Positions 45,215 through 54,235 are shown, counted from the first letter of the stretch. The stretch: 64,000 nucleotides of DNA from Bog-756 sp963837805 (GCA_963837805.1 CAWIOU010000018.1:79072-143071); one strand, 5' to 3'. The notes: generated by a model from the letters alone, not told the origin. Translations and numbers: made by a program.

Positions 45215-45976
45215 TCACCTTGCCACAGGTTGACCACCGCCCGACCTTGCGGCGCCCTCCATCTTGAACCTGAGGCGCCGACCGCGCTTGGCGCTGGGTC
45301 GTCTTCGGAGCATGACCCGTTGGGCGCCGGGTCGGGCCACGTCCGCCTCTCGAAATCCGAAGCTCCGATAGAAGGCGACATTCCGCTTCTCACAATGCAG
45401 CACCACTTCGGTCATGGAGTCATCGGCCCGGGCCAGGAACGCGCCGAGCAATTGACCCCCGGAGCCCCTCCGCGCCGGTACGGCCCCGAGGAAGTCGATT
45501 CGCCATCGCCGGACCCTGGGGTCGGGGAGCCGTGCCGTCAGCGCCAACTCGTCCCGGTAGGCGTGGATGGCGCGCCAGGTCGTCACCAACCAGCGGGCGA
45601 TCACGATCGCCAGCCCGATTTTCACCAGGAGACCGCCGTGCTCGCCGGTGAAGACCACCACCAGCCACAGCGGGAGCAGCAGGATCGCACTGGTGATGGC
45701 CACCAGGACCAGCCCCACCAGGGTGGCCGTCGAGGCTCCGAACAATTCGAGAATCAGCGATTGCCGCTCTTTCGCCTGGAAGGCCACCGACCACAACAGA
45801 ACGGCCCGGTCGTCGGCGGTGGCCATGATCCGGCCGCTCGCCCACCGATAGGCAACCTGCATCGACAACCCGCGGAAGAGCTCGACCCCTCCGAGCAGCG
45901 GCCGGTCCTCGTACTGGGCAAAGGCCATCACCAGCACCGCCAGTTGCCGGGGGAGCCGGGAGAGCGACATCCTCAT
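45215..45976 (-). CDS. GNAT-like acetyltransferase domain fused to membrane helices
   Basis: 253 residues. The middle region has two hydrophobic segments (ASTATLVGLVLVAITSAILL, LLVKIGLAIVIARWLVTTWR), while the C-terminal part (FLGAVPARRGSGGQLLGAFL, VVLHCEKRNVAFYRSFGFRE) has the acetyl-CoA loop R-R-G-S-G-G and the N-x-x-F-Y-x-x-x-G-F ending of GNAT enzymes. The membrane insertion divides the fold in an unusual way. Substrate unknown. An ATG at 45976 is preferred over the upstream TTG. Confidence 0.65.
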   Translation of the reverse strand: MRMSLSRLPRQLAVLVMAFAQYEDRPLLGGVELFRGLSMQVAYRWASGRIMATADDRAVLLWSVAFQAKERQSLILELFGASTATLVGLVLVAITSAILLLPLWLVVVFTGEHGGLLVKIGLAIVIARWLVTTWRAIHAYRDELALTARLPDPRVRRWRIDFLGAVPARRGSGGQLLGAFLARADDSMTEVVLHCEKRNVAFYRSFGFREADVARPGAQRVMLRRRPSAKRGRRLRFKMEGAARSGGGQPVAR

Positions 45977-46635
45977 ACGGACCAATCGGCGAAGTCGGTC
46001 CGCAAGTTGAGGCCAGGATGGGCCTGCTCTCCAGCCATGTCAGGCCGGCCGGCTGTGCGATCCGACGTCGCTAGAACCGCCTCGGAACCCAACCGTCGCC
46101 GGCGTTTCACCGGTCACCGGCCGGACCCGTCGATGATCCCCGCCGGATCAGCTCGGGCTGGTGGGCCGCGGGGGAGAAATGGCCGGTGAGCCGGTGGTCT
46201 CAGACCTCAGGCTCAACCTTAGCTTTACTTGACATAATATACATTATCGGCGTTGTCACCCTGCGTACCCGGACTCCGATCCCTCTCCCTCGACGCGGGA
46301 TCCACTCTCCAGCCGGGTGGTTCCGACTGGCGACAACGACGGTCCAGGGCTCGACCCGACTCCGGCATGGAGGGCGCAGCGGGCGACTGTGCCGCCGCTG
46401 GATCGCCTCGGGCACCCAGTTGGCGGTCAGACCTGGGCTCCCGACGGCGGTGCCGACCGCCGGAACCGCGGCCGACCGCAATTCCCCCGGGCACCGCTCC
46501 ATTGCCATTTCCGTCACGGTGACGTAACTATCGGATGATCGGTTCCGGTGGACCTGAGTCCGGCTCGTTCTGGAGCACGGACGGCTTCTCTCAGACTCGA
46601 GCTGCGGTCATCTCCGTGCCTGTCTGTGCCGCGCG
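45977..46635. other. Long intergenic region with an AT-rich patch
   Basis: About 660 bp with no convincing gene. Around 46229-46248, in otherwise GC-rich DNA, lies TTGACATAATATACATTATC; it combines a -35-like TTGACA with near-symmetric ATAAT/ATTAT arms, suggesting an operator or promoter. Open frames on both strands are short of motifs. Could hide a small RNA. Confidence 0.4.
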
Positions 46636-46839
46636 TCAGTCAGCCAGCCGCTTCCGGCCGATGAGCCAGTAGAAGAGCGAATTCCCCGGGTTGGCGATGA
46701 TGGCCAGATGCCAGAACCGTTTGCTGCCCCGGAGGCTCTCCTCGGAGCGCTGCTTGAGGTCCCGCCAGGCGAACGTGGCCACCACGAGGTCGATGGCCAC
46801 GATGACAGCCAGGACAATCGGTCGCCGACTTCGTTCCAT
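46636..46839 (-). CDS. Small PLD-nuclease N-terminal-like membrane protein
   Basis: 67 residues: PIVLAVIVAIDLVVATFAWR forms one membrane helix, and FWHLAIIANPGNSLFYWLIG with the final RK resembles the PLDc_N domain (PF13396), a short two-helix element found alone or before phospholipase D-type proteins. Likely a small inner-membrane protein; function unknown. Confidence 0.6.
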   Translation of the reverse strand: MERSRRPIVLAVIVAIDLVVATFAWRDLKQRSEESLRGSKRFWHLAIIANPGNSLFYWLIGRKRLAD

Positions 46840-46910
46840 CCCCGGAGTATGCCACCAGCCTCCATTGTCGACCTCTAAAGAAGCCGGGCCGAGGGGTCGA
46901 TCATTCCGGC

Positions 46911-47126
46911 ATGGACGTTGCCACCCAGTCGCATCCGGTCCTCACGTTTCCAACCTGCAGCCGGCGTCCGGTACCACCGACCGGTACCGGCACCGCGGAG
47001 ATCGCCAAGATCCCGGGAGCGGACAGCCCGATCCTCCGCGAGCTCCGTCGCATCACCAAGCGCCAGGAGAAGCGATGGAAGCGCGCACGGCCCCGCGCCA
47101 CGGTGTTCCGGCATCGCACCATCTGA
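46911..47126 (+). CDS. Small basic hypothetical protein (71 aa)
   Basis: MDVATQSHPVLTFPTCSRRP, then a basic helical end (ILRELRRITKRQEKRWKRAR) and HRTI. The basic C-terminal helix and good third-position GC make it plausible, but an open frame also exists on the other strand and no family is known. Converges with the zinc-finger gene that ends at 47136. Confidence 0.4.
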   Translation: MDVATQSHPVLTFPTCSRRPVPPTGTGTAEIAKIPGADSPILRELRRITKRQEKRWKRARPRATVFRHRTI

Positions 47127-47135
47127 ACGGCGGAT

Positions 47136-47486
47136 TCACTCCCTGACCGGTTCCACGACCATTCCCACCAGATCACGCGCCGCGTCGCAGAGATGGTCGA
47201 AGGCCTCCTTGTACGCCTTGGCTCCCGAAGCCCGGGCCAGGTCGGCATCGACATCCTCGATCGCAGTCTCGAGCCGGTACAGGCGGTCGTGGAGCTTGGC
47301 CAACTCCGACTCGGCCACCACCACCTGCCCCGGCGGGACACCCAGTGCGTCGCCTCGGGCCCGGGCTTCGTAGGCGCGCTGTCGGTGCGAACGGCAGCAG
47401 AACCGGCGGGGACGGCCGGGCCCGGGACTCTGAGCCACCGGGCGATGGCACCACTCGCACCGATCGCCGTCGGCCGATTTCGTCAC
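47136..47486 (-). CDS. Zinc-finger protein of actinobacterial type
   Basis: 116 residues from GTG 47486. The N-terminus DRCEWCHRPVAQSPGPGRPR followed by RFCCRSHRQRAYEARARG matches a common actinobacterial motif (C-x2-C ... RFC-x-x-x-CRQR-x-YE), a small zinc-binding domain with a basic recognition stretch. The C-terminal half is a coiled-coil-like helix (ESELAKLHDRLYRLETAIED). Probably a DNA-binding protein; target unknown. Confidence 0.75.
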   Translation of the reverse strand: MTKSADGDRCEWCHRPVAQSPGPGRPRRFCCRSHRQRAYEARARGDALGVPPGQVVVAESELAKLHDRLYRLETAIEDVDADLARASGAKAYKEAFDHLCDAARDLVGMVVEPVRE

Positions 47487-47572
47487 GGTGACGACAGTAC
47501 CGGTGCCGGTACGACCGCGGGTGCATGCGGCCCGGGCGGCGCCGATGCCACCAGTCGGTGCTGGCGGCCTCC

Positions 47573-47986
47573 TTACCGGGGGTCGAGGGCGACGACCGGG
47601 ATGGCCCGGTCGGTCTTCTCCTCGTACTCGGCGAACCCCGGGTAGCGGCTCGCCTGCACGGCATAGACACGGGCCCGCTCCTCGTCCTCGACCGGGGTGG
47701 CCACCACGTCGAGGGTGTCGGTGCCGACCTCGATGGTGACGTCCGGATTCGCAACCAGGTTGTAGAACCAGTCCGGGTTGGTCGGCGCCCCGGCTTTGGA
47801 GGCGAAGACATACCGCCGGCCACCCTCGTCCAGATACATCATCGGATTCACCCGCGTCTTCCCCGACTTGGCGCCGACCGTGGTCAGCAGGAGCATCGGT
47901 GCCCCTTCGAATCCGCCACCGAGCTTGCCCCCGTTGGCCCGGAACTCCTCGATGATCTTCGTGTTGAAATCGTTCGCCTCGGCCAT
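47573..47986 (-). CDS. F420-dependent (Ddn/DUF385) nitroreductase-family protein
   Basis: 137 residues. NDFNTKIIEEFRANGGKLGG, APMLLLTTVGAKSGKTRVNP, YVFASKAGAPTNPDWFYNLV and ANPDVTIEVGTDTLDVVATP are the family blocks. It is closer to the canonical Ddn group than the copy at 41066-41581. Expected to bind F420 through the K-S-G-K-x-R-x-x-P loop; natural substrate unknown. Confidence 0.88.
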   Translation of the reverse strand: MAEANDFNTKIIEEFRANGGKLGGGFEGAPMLLLTTVGAKSGKTRVNPMMYLDEGGRRYVFASKAGAPTNPDWFYNLVANPDVTIEVGTDTLDVVATPVEDEERARVYAVQASRYPGFAEYEEKTDRAIPVVALDPR

Positions 47987-48237
47987 GACCTGCTCCTCTC
48001 ATCGGGGTCTCGTCCACAGTGGTCCGGTCGGTCCCGTCGGTCAGGACGGACCGGCCGTGATTTCCGTCATCCTATGAGGGGACCCCGGGAGGGCGATCGC
48101 CCCGTCGCCACCACTCCCCCGTCGCCACCACTCCCCCGCCGTCCTCGCGCCCCGGGCCGACCTGCCGAGTATCCGGACCCCCGGGGTGATGGCGCGACCG
48201 GTCCGATCCGGCGGTAGCCTCGCGACGGAGCACCGCG

Positions 48238-48504
48238 ATGGAATTCGACCCCGACGATCCGATCCTCGACGATCTGTCCTTCGACGATCTGTACGACGAC
48301 GAAGCCTTCTTCCGCACCTGCGGGAAGTGCGGGGCCCGCACCACGCCGCGGTGGTCGGAATCAGCCTGCCTCGAGGAAGCCCGCCGGTACGGGTGGCGCC
48401 GGGTGGCCGCGTCGGAGCGGCCCGGGGCACGGAGGATGGATCTGTGTGGCCGGTGTGCGGACGAGGCCGGATTCGGACCGCCCATGGCCCGCTGGGGCTA
48501 CTGA
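48238..48504 (+). CDS. Small zinc-ribbon protein (88 aa)
   Basis: An acidic N-terminus (MEFDPDDPILDDLSFDDLYD) followed by a zinc ribbon: FRTCGKCGARTTP, then MDLCGRCADEAGFGPP; two C-x2-C knuckles about 40 residues apart. It overlaps the convergent nitroreductase gene by 7 bp. Function unknown, perhaps a regulator or adaptor. Confidence 0.65.
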   Translation: MEFDPDDPILDDLSFDDLYDDEAFFRTCGKCGARTTPRWSESACLEEARRYGWRRVAASERPGARRMDLCGRCADEAGFGPPMARWGY

Positions 48505-49178
48505 CCGGCCTCGCCGACCGGGTCCACCCGGTCATGGGCGGGACCTGATCCGGTCACCGTCCAGGGGTGCCGGTCGCCGTCGATGACCGTGACCAGTTCA
48601 CTGAGGCCGGCCCGCTCGGTGGCGCGTGCCTTCCGTCCCGGGGCCCCGGGGCTCCCGATGTTGACCCAACCGAGGGTCTGCTCGTGCTCGGACAGCCCGA
48701 ACAGGGTCCGGACCGGCTCGGTGTCCAGCACCGCCGCGCTCTTCCACACCGCGCCGAAACCGAGGGCCACGGCAGCGAGCACGATGGCGTAGCCGGTGCA
48801 CGACGCCGAGGCGACCTGTTCCCACACCGGCACGTTGGACGAGGGATCAGGTGAGGCGATCACCGCCACCGTGCACGGGGCGGCGAAGGCCTTCCCCCGC
48901 ATCTTGGCCACGGCGGCCTCGGGGACGTCCGGGCCCCGCACCAGGTGGAGACCGGCCACCAGGGCGTCGCCCAGCCGGTCCCGACCCGGTCCGTTGAGCA
49001 CGGCGAACCGCCATGGTTGGAGCCCGCCGTGATCGGGGACGGTGGTGGCCGTCTCGAGTATCCGGGCCAGGGCCTGGTCGTCGGGTGGCGAGCCGTCACG
49101 CGCCGGTTCGGCGCGGGGCGCGGCCAGCGCCTCGATCCGCAGTCCGGTGGCGGCACCCTCACCCGCGGTGGTGGTCAC
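48498..49178 (-). CDS. Nitroreductase-family flavoenzyme
   Basis: 226 residues. TTVPDHGGLQPWRFAVLNGP with the P-D-H-x-x-x-Q-P-W pattern is the FMN-binding start of BluB/nitroreductase-type enzymes, SASCTGYAIVLAAVALGFGA and WKSAAVLDTEPVRTLFGL complete the dimer core, and LGWVNIGSPG the end. Uses NAD(P)H to reduce nitro or quinone groups. No partner genes. Confidence 0.85.
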   Translation of the reverse strand: MTTTAGEGAATGLRIEALAAPRAEPARDGSPPDDQALARILETATTVPDHGGLQPWRFAVLNGPGRDRLGDALVAGLHLVRGPDVPEAAVAKMRGKAFAAPCTVAVIASPDPSSNVPVWEQVASASCTGYAIVLAAVALGFGAVWKSAAVLDTEPVRTLFGLSEHEQTLGWVNIGSPGAPGRKARATERAGLSELVTVIDGDRHPWTVTGSGPAHDRVDPVGEAGQ

Positions 49179-49286
49179 GTCCTGGTGCCTCCCCTTCTCC
49201 GTCGGCTCTGGTTTCGGTGGTCCACCGAGCGTAGATGCTCAGCCGTCAACCGTTACCCGCGGTCGAGCACGCCCCGGTCGGGCTCC

Positions 49287-50729
49287 TCACCCTCCGGACG
49301 TCTGTTGCTCGGAGGAGGACGACCCCAGCGTGGCCACGACCTTCTTCCGGGCCCGGCCCCGGTAGAGGCCGATGGTGACCTGCTGACCCGGCTTGTCGGA
49401 CTGGATGGCCGTCCCCAGCTGATCGGCGCTGGTGATCGCCTTTCCGTCCAGGGACACGATCACGTCGCCCTGCCGCAGACCGGCGATGTCGGCCGGGGAG
49501 CCGCTGGTCACCTGGAGGACGACCGCACCCTGGGTGGGGACGAAGTTGTAGGCGTTCCGTACCTGGCTGGTGAGCGTCTCGATCTCGACACCCAGGTACC
49601 CGGCGCCGCTCGGGCTGGAGCTGCCGATCGACTTGTTCCGCAGTTCGGGCAGGAGCTGGGTGATCTTGTTGGCCGGGATGGCGAACCCGATGTCCTGGGC
49701 CTGCGACGTGCCCTCGGTGTTGGAGGCCACCGCGGTATTCATCCCGATGACCATCCCCGAGCTGTCGACCAGCGGGCCGCCCGAGTTCCCCGGGTTGATA
49801 GCGGCGTCGGTCTGGATCATGTTGGTGAGGGTCTCGGTGCTGGTGCCCGTCGAGTCGCTGGCCTGGACGGTCCGGCCCTTGGCCGAGATGATCCCCTGGG
49901 TCACCGTTGGGGTACCGGCCGAGAGCCCGAGGGCGTTGCCGATGGCCACCACCGCGTCGCCCACCTGGGTGCGGTCAGAATCGCCGTAGGTCACCGTGGG
50001 CAGGTCGGACTGGTTCTGGATCTGCAGGAGGGCCACGTCATTGACCGGGTCGGTGTCGATGAGGGTGGCCGGCAGCGCCTTGAGACTGCCGTACAGGGTG
50101 ACCGTGATATCGGTGGCGCCGGCGATCACATGGTTGTTGGTGACCACCTCCCCGTCGGAGGTGATGATCATCCCGGTGCCCTGGTCCTCCTGGACGCCAC
50201 TCCCGCCGCCGAAGATCGACTGCGACGCCGGCTCGGGGGATTTGGCGTCGATGGAGACGACCGAGGGAAGCACCCTGTCCAGTACCGACTCGATGTTGGT
50301 GGTGCCGTTGAGGAGGGCGGGACCGGCCGAGATGACCTTCACCGTCGTCGATCCCCCGCCCCTTCCGACCAGGGCCACGATCCCGCCGCCGACCAGCGCG
50401 CCGACCAGCGCCGCGGCCAACGCCACCGGCAGCCACGTCCGACCCGGTGACCGCCGGGCTCCATCGGAGCCGTCCCCAACTGCCGGGACGACCGGCCCCA
50501 CCGGGGTGATCGGGCCCCACACCGGAACCGTCGACGTGGTCGGCCGGACGCTCAGCACCAACGGGCTCGGATCATGCTCGGGACGACGAGCCTCGGCGCC
50601 GCCGCCGGCCGGTTGTTCCTGCCAGTGCGGTGGGAGGAAGGCGGTGGACCCAGCCGGGCCCGCCGGGGCCGGGGCTTCCTCGACCCCGTCGTCCCCCGCC
50701 CCGGGGTCGTCGCCTTCGGAACGTTCCAT
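49287..50729 (-). CDS. HtrA/DegP-type serine protease with PDZ domain
   Basis: 480 residues from ATG 50729. A long disordered cytosolic N-terminus with prolines leads to one membrane helix (TWLPVALAAALVGALVGGGI). The trypsin-like domain has all three residues: VVTNNHVIAG (His), VNDVALLQI (Asp), INPGNSGGPLV (Ser). A PDZ domain follows (YLGVEIETLTSQVRNAYNFV, SPADIAGLRQGDVIVSLDGK). Acts outside the membrane in protein quality control. Divergent from the 437-residue protein gene; the shared 200-bp region holds a palindrome at 50807-50818. Confidence 0.93.
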   Translation of the reverse strand: MERSEGDDPGAGDDGVEEAPAPAGPAGSTAFLPPHWQEQPAGGGAEARRPEHDPSPLVLSVRPTTSTVPVWGPITPVGPVVPAVGDGSDGARRSPGRTWLPVALAAALVGALVGGGIVALVGRGGGSTTVKVISAGPALLNGTTNIESVLDRVLPSVVSIDAKSPEPASQSIFGGGSGVQEDQGTGMIITSDGEVVTNNHVIAGATDITVTLYGSLKALPATLIDTDPVNDVALLQIQNQSDLPTVTYGDSDRTQVGDAVVAIGNALGLSAGTPTVTQGIISAKGRTVQASDSTGTSTETLTNMIQTDAAINPGNSGGPLVDSSGMVIGMNTAVASNTEGTSQAQDIGFAIPANKITQLLPELRNKSIGSSSPSGAGYLGVEIETLTSQVRNAYNFVPTQGAVVLQVTSGSPADIAGLRQGDVIVSLDGKAITSADQLGTAIQSDKPGQQVTIGLYRGRARKKVVATLGSSSSEQQTSGG

Positions 50730-50806
50730 CACCTGACTCCTCGAACGGCGGCATTCCGCCGGTTGGCGCCTCTGTCGTGGTCGGACCACCGTCCGGAGAT
50801 ATCGGT

Positions 50807-50818
50807 CATCGTACGATG
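50807..50818. promoter_or_regulatory. Perfect 12-bp palindrome between htrA and the divergent gene
   Basis: CATCGTACGATG in the 200-bp region separating two divergent starts (50729 and 50929). Two direct copies of TTCTTAGCC follow at about 50852-50873. Both could bind a regulator; no known consensus was matched. Confidence 0.4.
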
Positions 50819-50928
50819 GTGGATGAGCGTGAAACGAGCATTTCAGGGGGTTCTTAGCCCCTTCTTAGCCACCCCGCTCGGATCTTTTTCGCGTGCCGGG
50901 CGGTGACGGCAGTAGCCTGTCGCCCGGT

Positions 50929-52242
50929 ATGGCCCATCGCATCGAAGTCGAACTCACCAGCCAGACCGGCGATTCCACCTGGACGTGGCGCGCCGCCGGC
51001 GCCAAGCAGCCACGGGGTACGGTCGACGGAGCACTGGTTCCGGAGGGTTCGGCCGTCGGATCGGTGCTCCGGGCCGAGGTGGAGACCACCTTGGACGGAA
51101 CCACGGTGACCGCGCTGTTGGCTCCGAAAGGCAAGAGCGAGCCCCGGCCGGTCGAGCGGATCGAGATCCTCGGCACCCCGCAGCGCGGGCCGGACGTCAA
51201 CGTCGTCCTCGCCTCCAAGTCCAAGCGCCGCCGGGACGAAGGATCGGACGGGCCGCGGGAAGGTACCCGCCGACCCCGCAGTGCGAGCTCGGATCGCAAC
51301 GGTCGCGGCGATGGCGACAAGCGCGGACGCGGCGATGGTGCTCGGCGCGAGCGCAGCGATGCCGGTGGGCCCGGTGAGCCCGGCGCCGATGGCGGTTCCC
51401 GACGGCGGTCGGGCCCGGCCCGGCCCGGTGGCCGTGAGTCGGGTGGGCGCGACAATCCGCGTCGGTTGGCCACGTCGACCACCTACCGCAACGCGGCCCT
51501 GGCCACCCTCAAGCCGGAACAGCTCCCGGTGGCCGAACAACTCCTTCGGGGCGGCATCCCGTCGGTCCGCCAGGCCATCGAGGAGCAGAACACCCGGGCC
51601 CGGGCCGAGAGCAGACCCGAGGTCACCCCCGGCCCCCTGCTGGCCATGGCCGAGCAGCTTCTCCCGGTGCTCAACCTGGCCACGTGGAAGGACCGGGCCT
51701 CGGTGGCCCGCGCCGCGGGCAAGGACGTTCCCCTCCGCGAGCTCCGGTCGATCGTGGCCTCGTCGTCGACGGTGACGCTCGACGAGGAGGGCGGCGAGAT
51801 GGCCGCAGCCCTGCGCACTTCCTTGACCGAGCGGGTCACCGCCCTGCGCGAACGCTGGATCGAGCGGATCTCCGGCGCGCTCGACGACGGACGGGTGATC
51901 GATGCCGTTCGGGCCTCCATCCGACCCCCGGAGCCGGCGGCCCGGCTCACTTCCGAGCTGGCCGTCCGGTTGGCCGAGGCCGCCGGGCGGGCCATGTCGA
52001 CCGAGACACCACCGGCGGAATGGCTGGCTCTCCTCGAGGTGGTGGTCGACTCGCCGGTCCGCCGGACGGTCAAGCCGGCCGGTCTGCCCGCCGGGGCCGA
52101 CGAGGAATTGTTGGCCGCCGCCCGAAAGGCATCCGGCTACGTCCCCAAATTGGCCCGACTGATGGGGATCCCCATCCCGCCGCCGCCCGGTCCCCGTCGG
52201 CCGGTCCCGGCCCGGTCGTCGCCCGGCCGTCGGGCATCCTGA
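50929..52242 (+). CDS. Hypothetical protein with RG-rich linker and helical C-terminal domain
   Basis: 437 residues from ATG 50929. Residues 1-90 form a beta-rich cold-shock-like or OB-like region (HRIEVELTSQTGDSTWTWRA, SVLRAEVETTLDGTTVTALL). Residues 95-185 are low-complexity R/G/D, as in RNA-binding linkers, and 190-420 are helical (ATLKPEQLPVAEQLLRGGIP, SVRQAIEEQNTRARAESRPE). The R-G-rich linker suggests nucleic-acid contact. No assigned family, but codon use and length argue for a real, conserved gene. Confidence 0.65.
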   Translation: MAHRIEVELTSQTGDSTWTWRAAGAKQPRGTVDGALVPEGSAVGSVLRAEVETTLDGTTVTALLAPKGKSEPRPVERIEILGTPQRGPDVNVVLASKSKRRRDEGSDGPREGTRRPRSASSDRNGRGDGDKRGRGDGARRERSDAGGPGEPGADGGSRRRSGPARPGGRESGGRDNPRRLATSTTYRNAALATLKPEQLPVAEQLLRGGIPSVRQAIEEQNTRARAESRPEVTPGPLLAMAEQLLPVLNLATWKDRASVARAAGKDVPLRELRSIVASSSTVTLDEEGGEMAAALRTSLTERVTALRERWIERISGALDDGRVIDAVRASIRPPEPAARLTSELAVRLAEAAGRAMSTETPPAEWLALLEVVVDSPVRRTVKPAGLPAGADEELLAAARKASGYVPKLARLMGIPIPPPPGPRRPVPARSSPGRRAS

Positions 52243-52722
52243 TCAGTCGACCTCCCGGTACATGGTCAGCAGGCGGGCCTTGAACCCCGCCGATTCGTAG
52301 AAGTTCTTCGCCTCCCGGTCACCGGGCAGGGCGGTGCCGTCCACTCCCCGGCAACCCCGGGCCTCCAGCCAGGACAGCGCGGTGTCCAGCAACAGCCGCC
52401 CGAGCCCCACTCCCCTTGCTCCGGGTTCGACGTAGCAGGCGTCGAGCACTCCCCGCGGCCCGAGGTCGCCGGCCTGCTCGACATGACAGACCCCGAATCC
52501 GGTGATCACGTCGTCGATGGTGCCCACCGACACCAGGGCGCTTCGGTCAGCCAGGAGTTCCTCCAGCCGCCCGCGGCTCCCATCGACGGAGGGAGGGCGG
52601 CCGTCGGCGCCGACCAGGAGCGAGCCGCCCCGGTGGGCGGTCACCGCCTCCAGCAGCTCCTTGCCCATCTCCAGCAGACGGGGCCCATCGGCTCCGGTCG
52701 CCGGCCGCACGCCCTCCATCAT
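52243..52722 (-). CDS. GNAT acetyltransferase
   Basis: 159 residues with the GNAT order: VRPATGADGPRLLEMGKELL, GVLDACYVEPGARGVGLGRL (acetyl-CoA loop R-G-V-G-L-G-R), LLDTALSWLEARGCRGVDGT, LPGDREAKNFYESAGFKARL. Its stop abuts the end of the convergent 437-residue protein gene. Substrate unknown. Confidence 0.88.
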   Translation of the reverse strand: MMEGVRPATGADGPRLLEMGKELLEAVTAHRGGSLLVGADGRPPSVDGSRGRLEELLADRSALVSVGTIDDVITGFGVCHVEQAGDLGPRGVLDACYVEPGARGVGLGRLLLDTALSWLEARGCRGVDGTALPGDREAKNFYESAGFKARLLTMYREVD

Positions 52723-52755
52723 CCAACCGGCGCCCGCCGGGCGCCGGTGGCGGCC

Positions 52756-53307
52756 CTAGGACCGCTCATCGAGGAGTTGGTCGACCCGGTTGAGGATCGT
52801 CCGCCGTCCCCGGGTGGATGCCTCGTAGGCGCGCACCGACACCAGCTCGACCCGGTTGAGTCCGTCGAGGCGCTGGACCACCTGGGACGCCGAGAGGGTG
52901 TCGAAGCCGGGGATGGACAGCGTCGACACCTCGGGGACGTGCCCGTTGCCGGCCCGGGGTGGCTGCGGGGCCAGAGGTTGCCGCGGGGTGGTGACCCGGG
53001 TCCCGCCGGCCCCACCCGCCTGGGCGGTGCCGGCCGGCCGGGAGCGAGGGGCTCCCGGAGCAGTCGGCTTGTGGAACAGGCCCCCCGACCGCCGGCGGAA
53101 CTCGTCGGTCCCCGCCCTCACCGCGAACTGGCCGACGGCGCGGGCGGACGACACCCGGACACCCAGCCGGTCGCGGCCGCGTGCCGCCAGCTTCGGGAGC
53201 TCCTCGACCACCGACACGGCGATGCCCGTCGGGATGAAGACCAGCACGTCGAGGATGCGTTCGTTCAGTGGCGGGGCGTCGGATCGTGCATCACGCGAAT
53301 CGGCCAT
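52756..53307 (-). CDS. Hypothetical protein, conserved C-terminal helical segment
   Basis: 183 residues. A helical N-terminus (LNERILDVLVFIPTGIAVSV, VEELPKLAARGRDRLGVRVS) precedes a proline-rich linker and a C-terminal segment STLSIPGFDTLSASQVVQRL, DGLNRVELVSVRAYEASTRG, RRTILNRVDQLL. The latter resembles helix-hairpin-helix-like ends common in actinobacterial proteins of unknown role. It sits in tandem with the DUF4193 gene, 12 bp apart, so they are likely cotranscribed. Confidence 0.7.
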   Translation of the reverse strand: MADSRDARSDAPPLNERILDVLVFIPTGIAVSVVEELPKLAARGRDRLGVRVSSARAVGQFAVRAGTDEFRRRSGGLFHKPTAPGAPRSRPAGTAQAGGAGGTRVTTPRQPLAPQPPRAGNGHVPEVSTLSIPGFDTLSASQVVQRLDGLNRVELVSVRAYEASTRGRRTILNRVDQLLDERS

Positions 53308-53319
53308 GGTCGGCTCCTG

Positions 53320-53790
53320 TCACACGCAGTCGCGGCAGAGCATCTTCTTCCGGTCCGCCAGCTGGTTCGGATGCTTGACCAAGAAGCACGATCGGCACAC
53401 GAACTCGCCCGGTTGCTTGGGCAGCACCCGCTCCACGCCGTCACCCGTGCGGTCCTCGGGCTCGGGTGTGTCCTCGTCGTCCTCGACCTCCTCGACGACC
53501 AGTCGCTCCTTCAGGATGGTGTCCAGGCTGGCCTCGACGTCTTCGTCGTCGGGCTCCTCCTCGTCATCCTCGTCCGACTCGTCCCCGGCCTTGGTGGCGA
53601 CCTTGGCCCCCACCTCGGGGACGGCGACGGCCTCGTCCTCCTCCTCTTCGACCACGACGACATCGGCGTCGTCGTCCTCGTCGGGAAGGGCCAGGCCGTC
53701 TTCGGCAATCAGGTCGTCGTCGACCAGCTCATCGAGCTCTCCCTCGATGAGATCGTCGGGTCCTTCGACTTCGTCGAGTTCTGGTGACAT
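53320..53790 (-). CDS. DUF4193-family acidic zinc-ribbon protein
   Basis: 156 residues. The first 110 are dominated by aspartate and glutamate (LPDEDDDADVVVVEEEEDEA) and the C-terminus is EFVCRSCFLVKHPNQLADRK followed by KMLCRDCV: two C-x2-C knuckles of the DUF4193 zinc ribbon found only in actinobacteria. Small relatives are highly conserved, but function is not known; the acid tail and ribbon resemble those of RNA polymerase or ribosome-associated factors. Confidence 0.88.
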   Translation of the reverse strand: MSPELDEVEGPDDLIEGELDELVDDDLIAEDGLALPDEDDDADVVVVEEEEDEAVAVPEVGAKVATKAGDESDEDDEEEPDDEDVEASLDTILKERLVVEEVEDDEDTPEPEDRTGDGVERVLPKQPGEFVCRSCFLVKHPNQLADRKKMLCRDCV

Positions 53791-54208
53791 CTCGGTCCTT
53801 CAGTGGTGAGTTGGGCGGGAGCATAGACGGTCCCGTGCCGTCACCGTTCACCAGCGGCGCCTGCCCCGGCCGACGGCCCGGTTTGGCCAGGCCGCTCCGA
53901 TCGTCGGTCCGTTCGGGATGGGCCTTCCGCATCGGCTGTGTCGGCGGATCGGTGCGGCCCGGTTGCTTCAGGCGGCAGGACCCAGGGGTCTTTGGCACCA
54001 TTTCCCCGCGACCTCCGACTGGCGCCGCCGGTTGCGGGAAAATGTTTTCTACTCGATCCCCTGGGCCTCCCTCCGCCTCTCACAGCATCCCCCCCTCGAG
54101 TTGCACCCTCCGATCGATATCGTCGGGAACATCTTGAGGGGCGACTGGGACTGGGCGAACGATAGGCCACCGACACCGCTGGTCGTCAAATGAAATTCAC
54201 CGGGCATC
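53791..54208. other. Intergenic gap with no supported gene
   Basis: Open frames on both strands are low-complexity and without motifs. It separates the DUF4193 gene start from the 3' end of the ThyX-like gene; the promoter of the DUF4193 gene is expected here. Confidence 0.4.
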
Positions 54209-54235
54209 ACCTGGGAGTTTGGGCAACCTCCCAGG

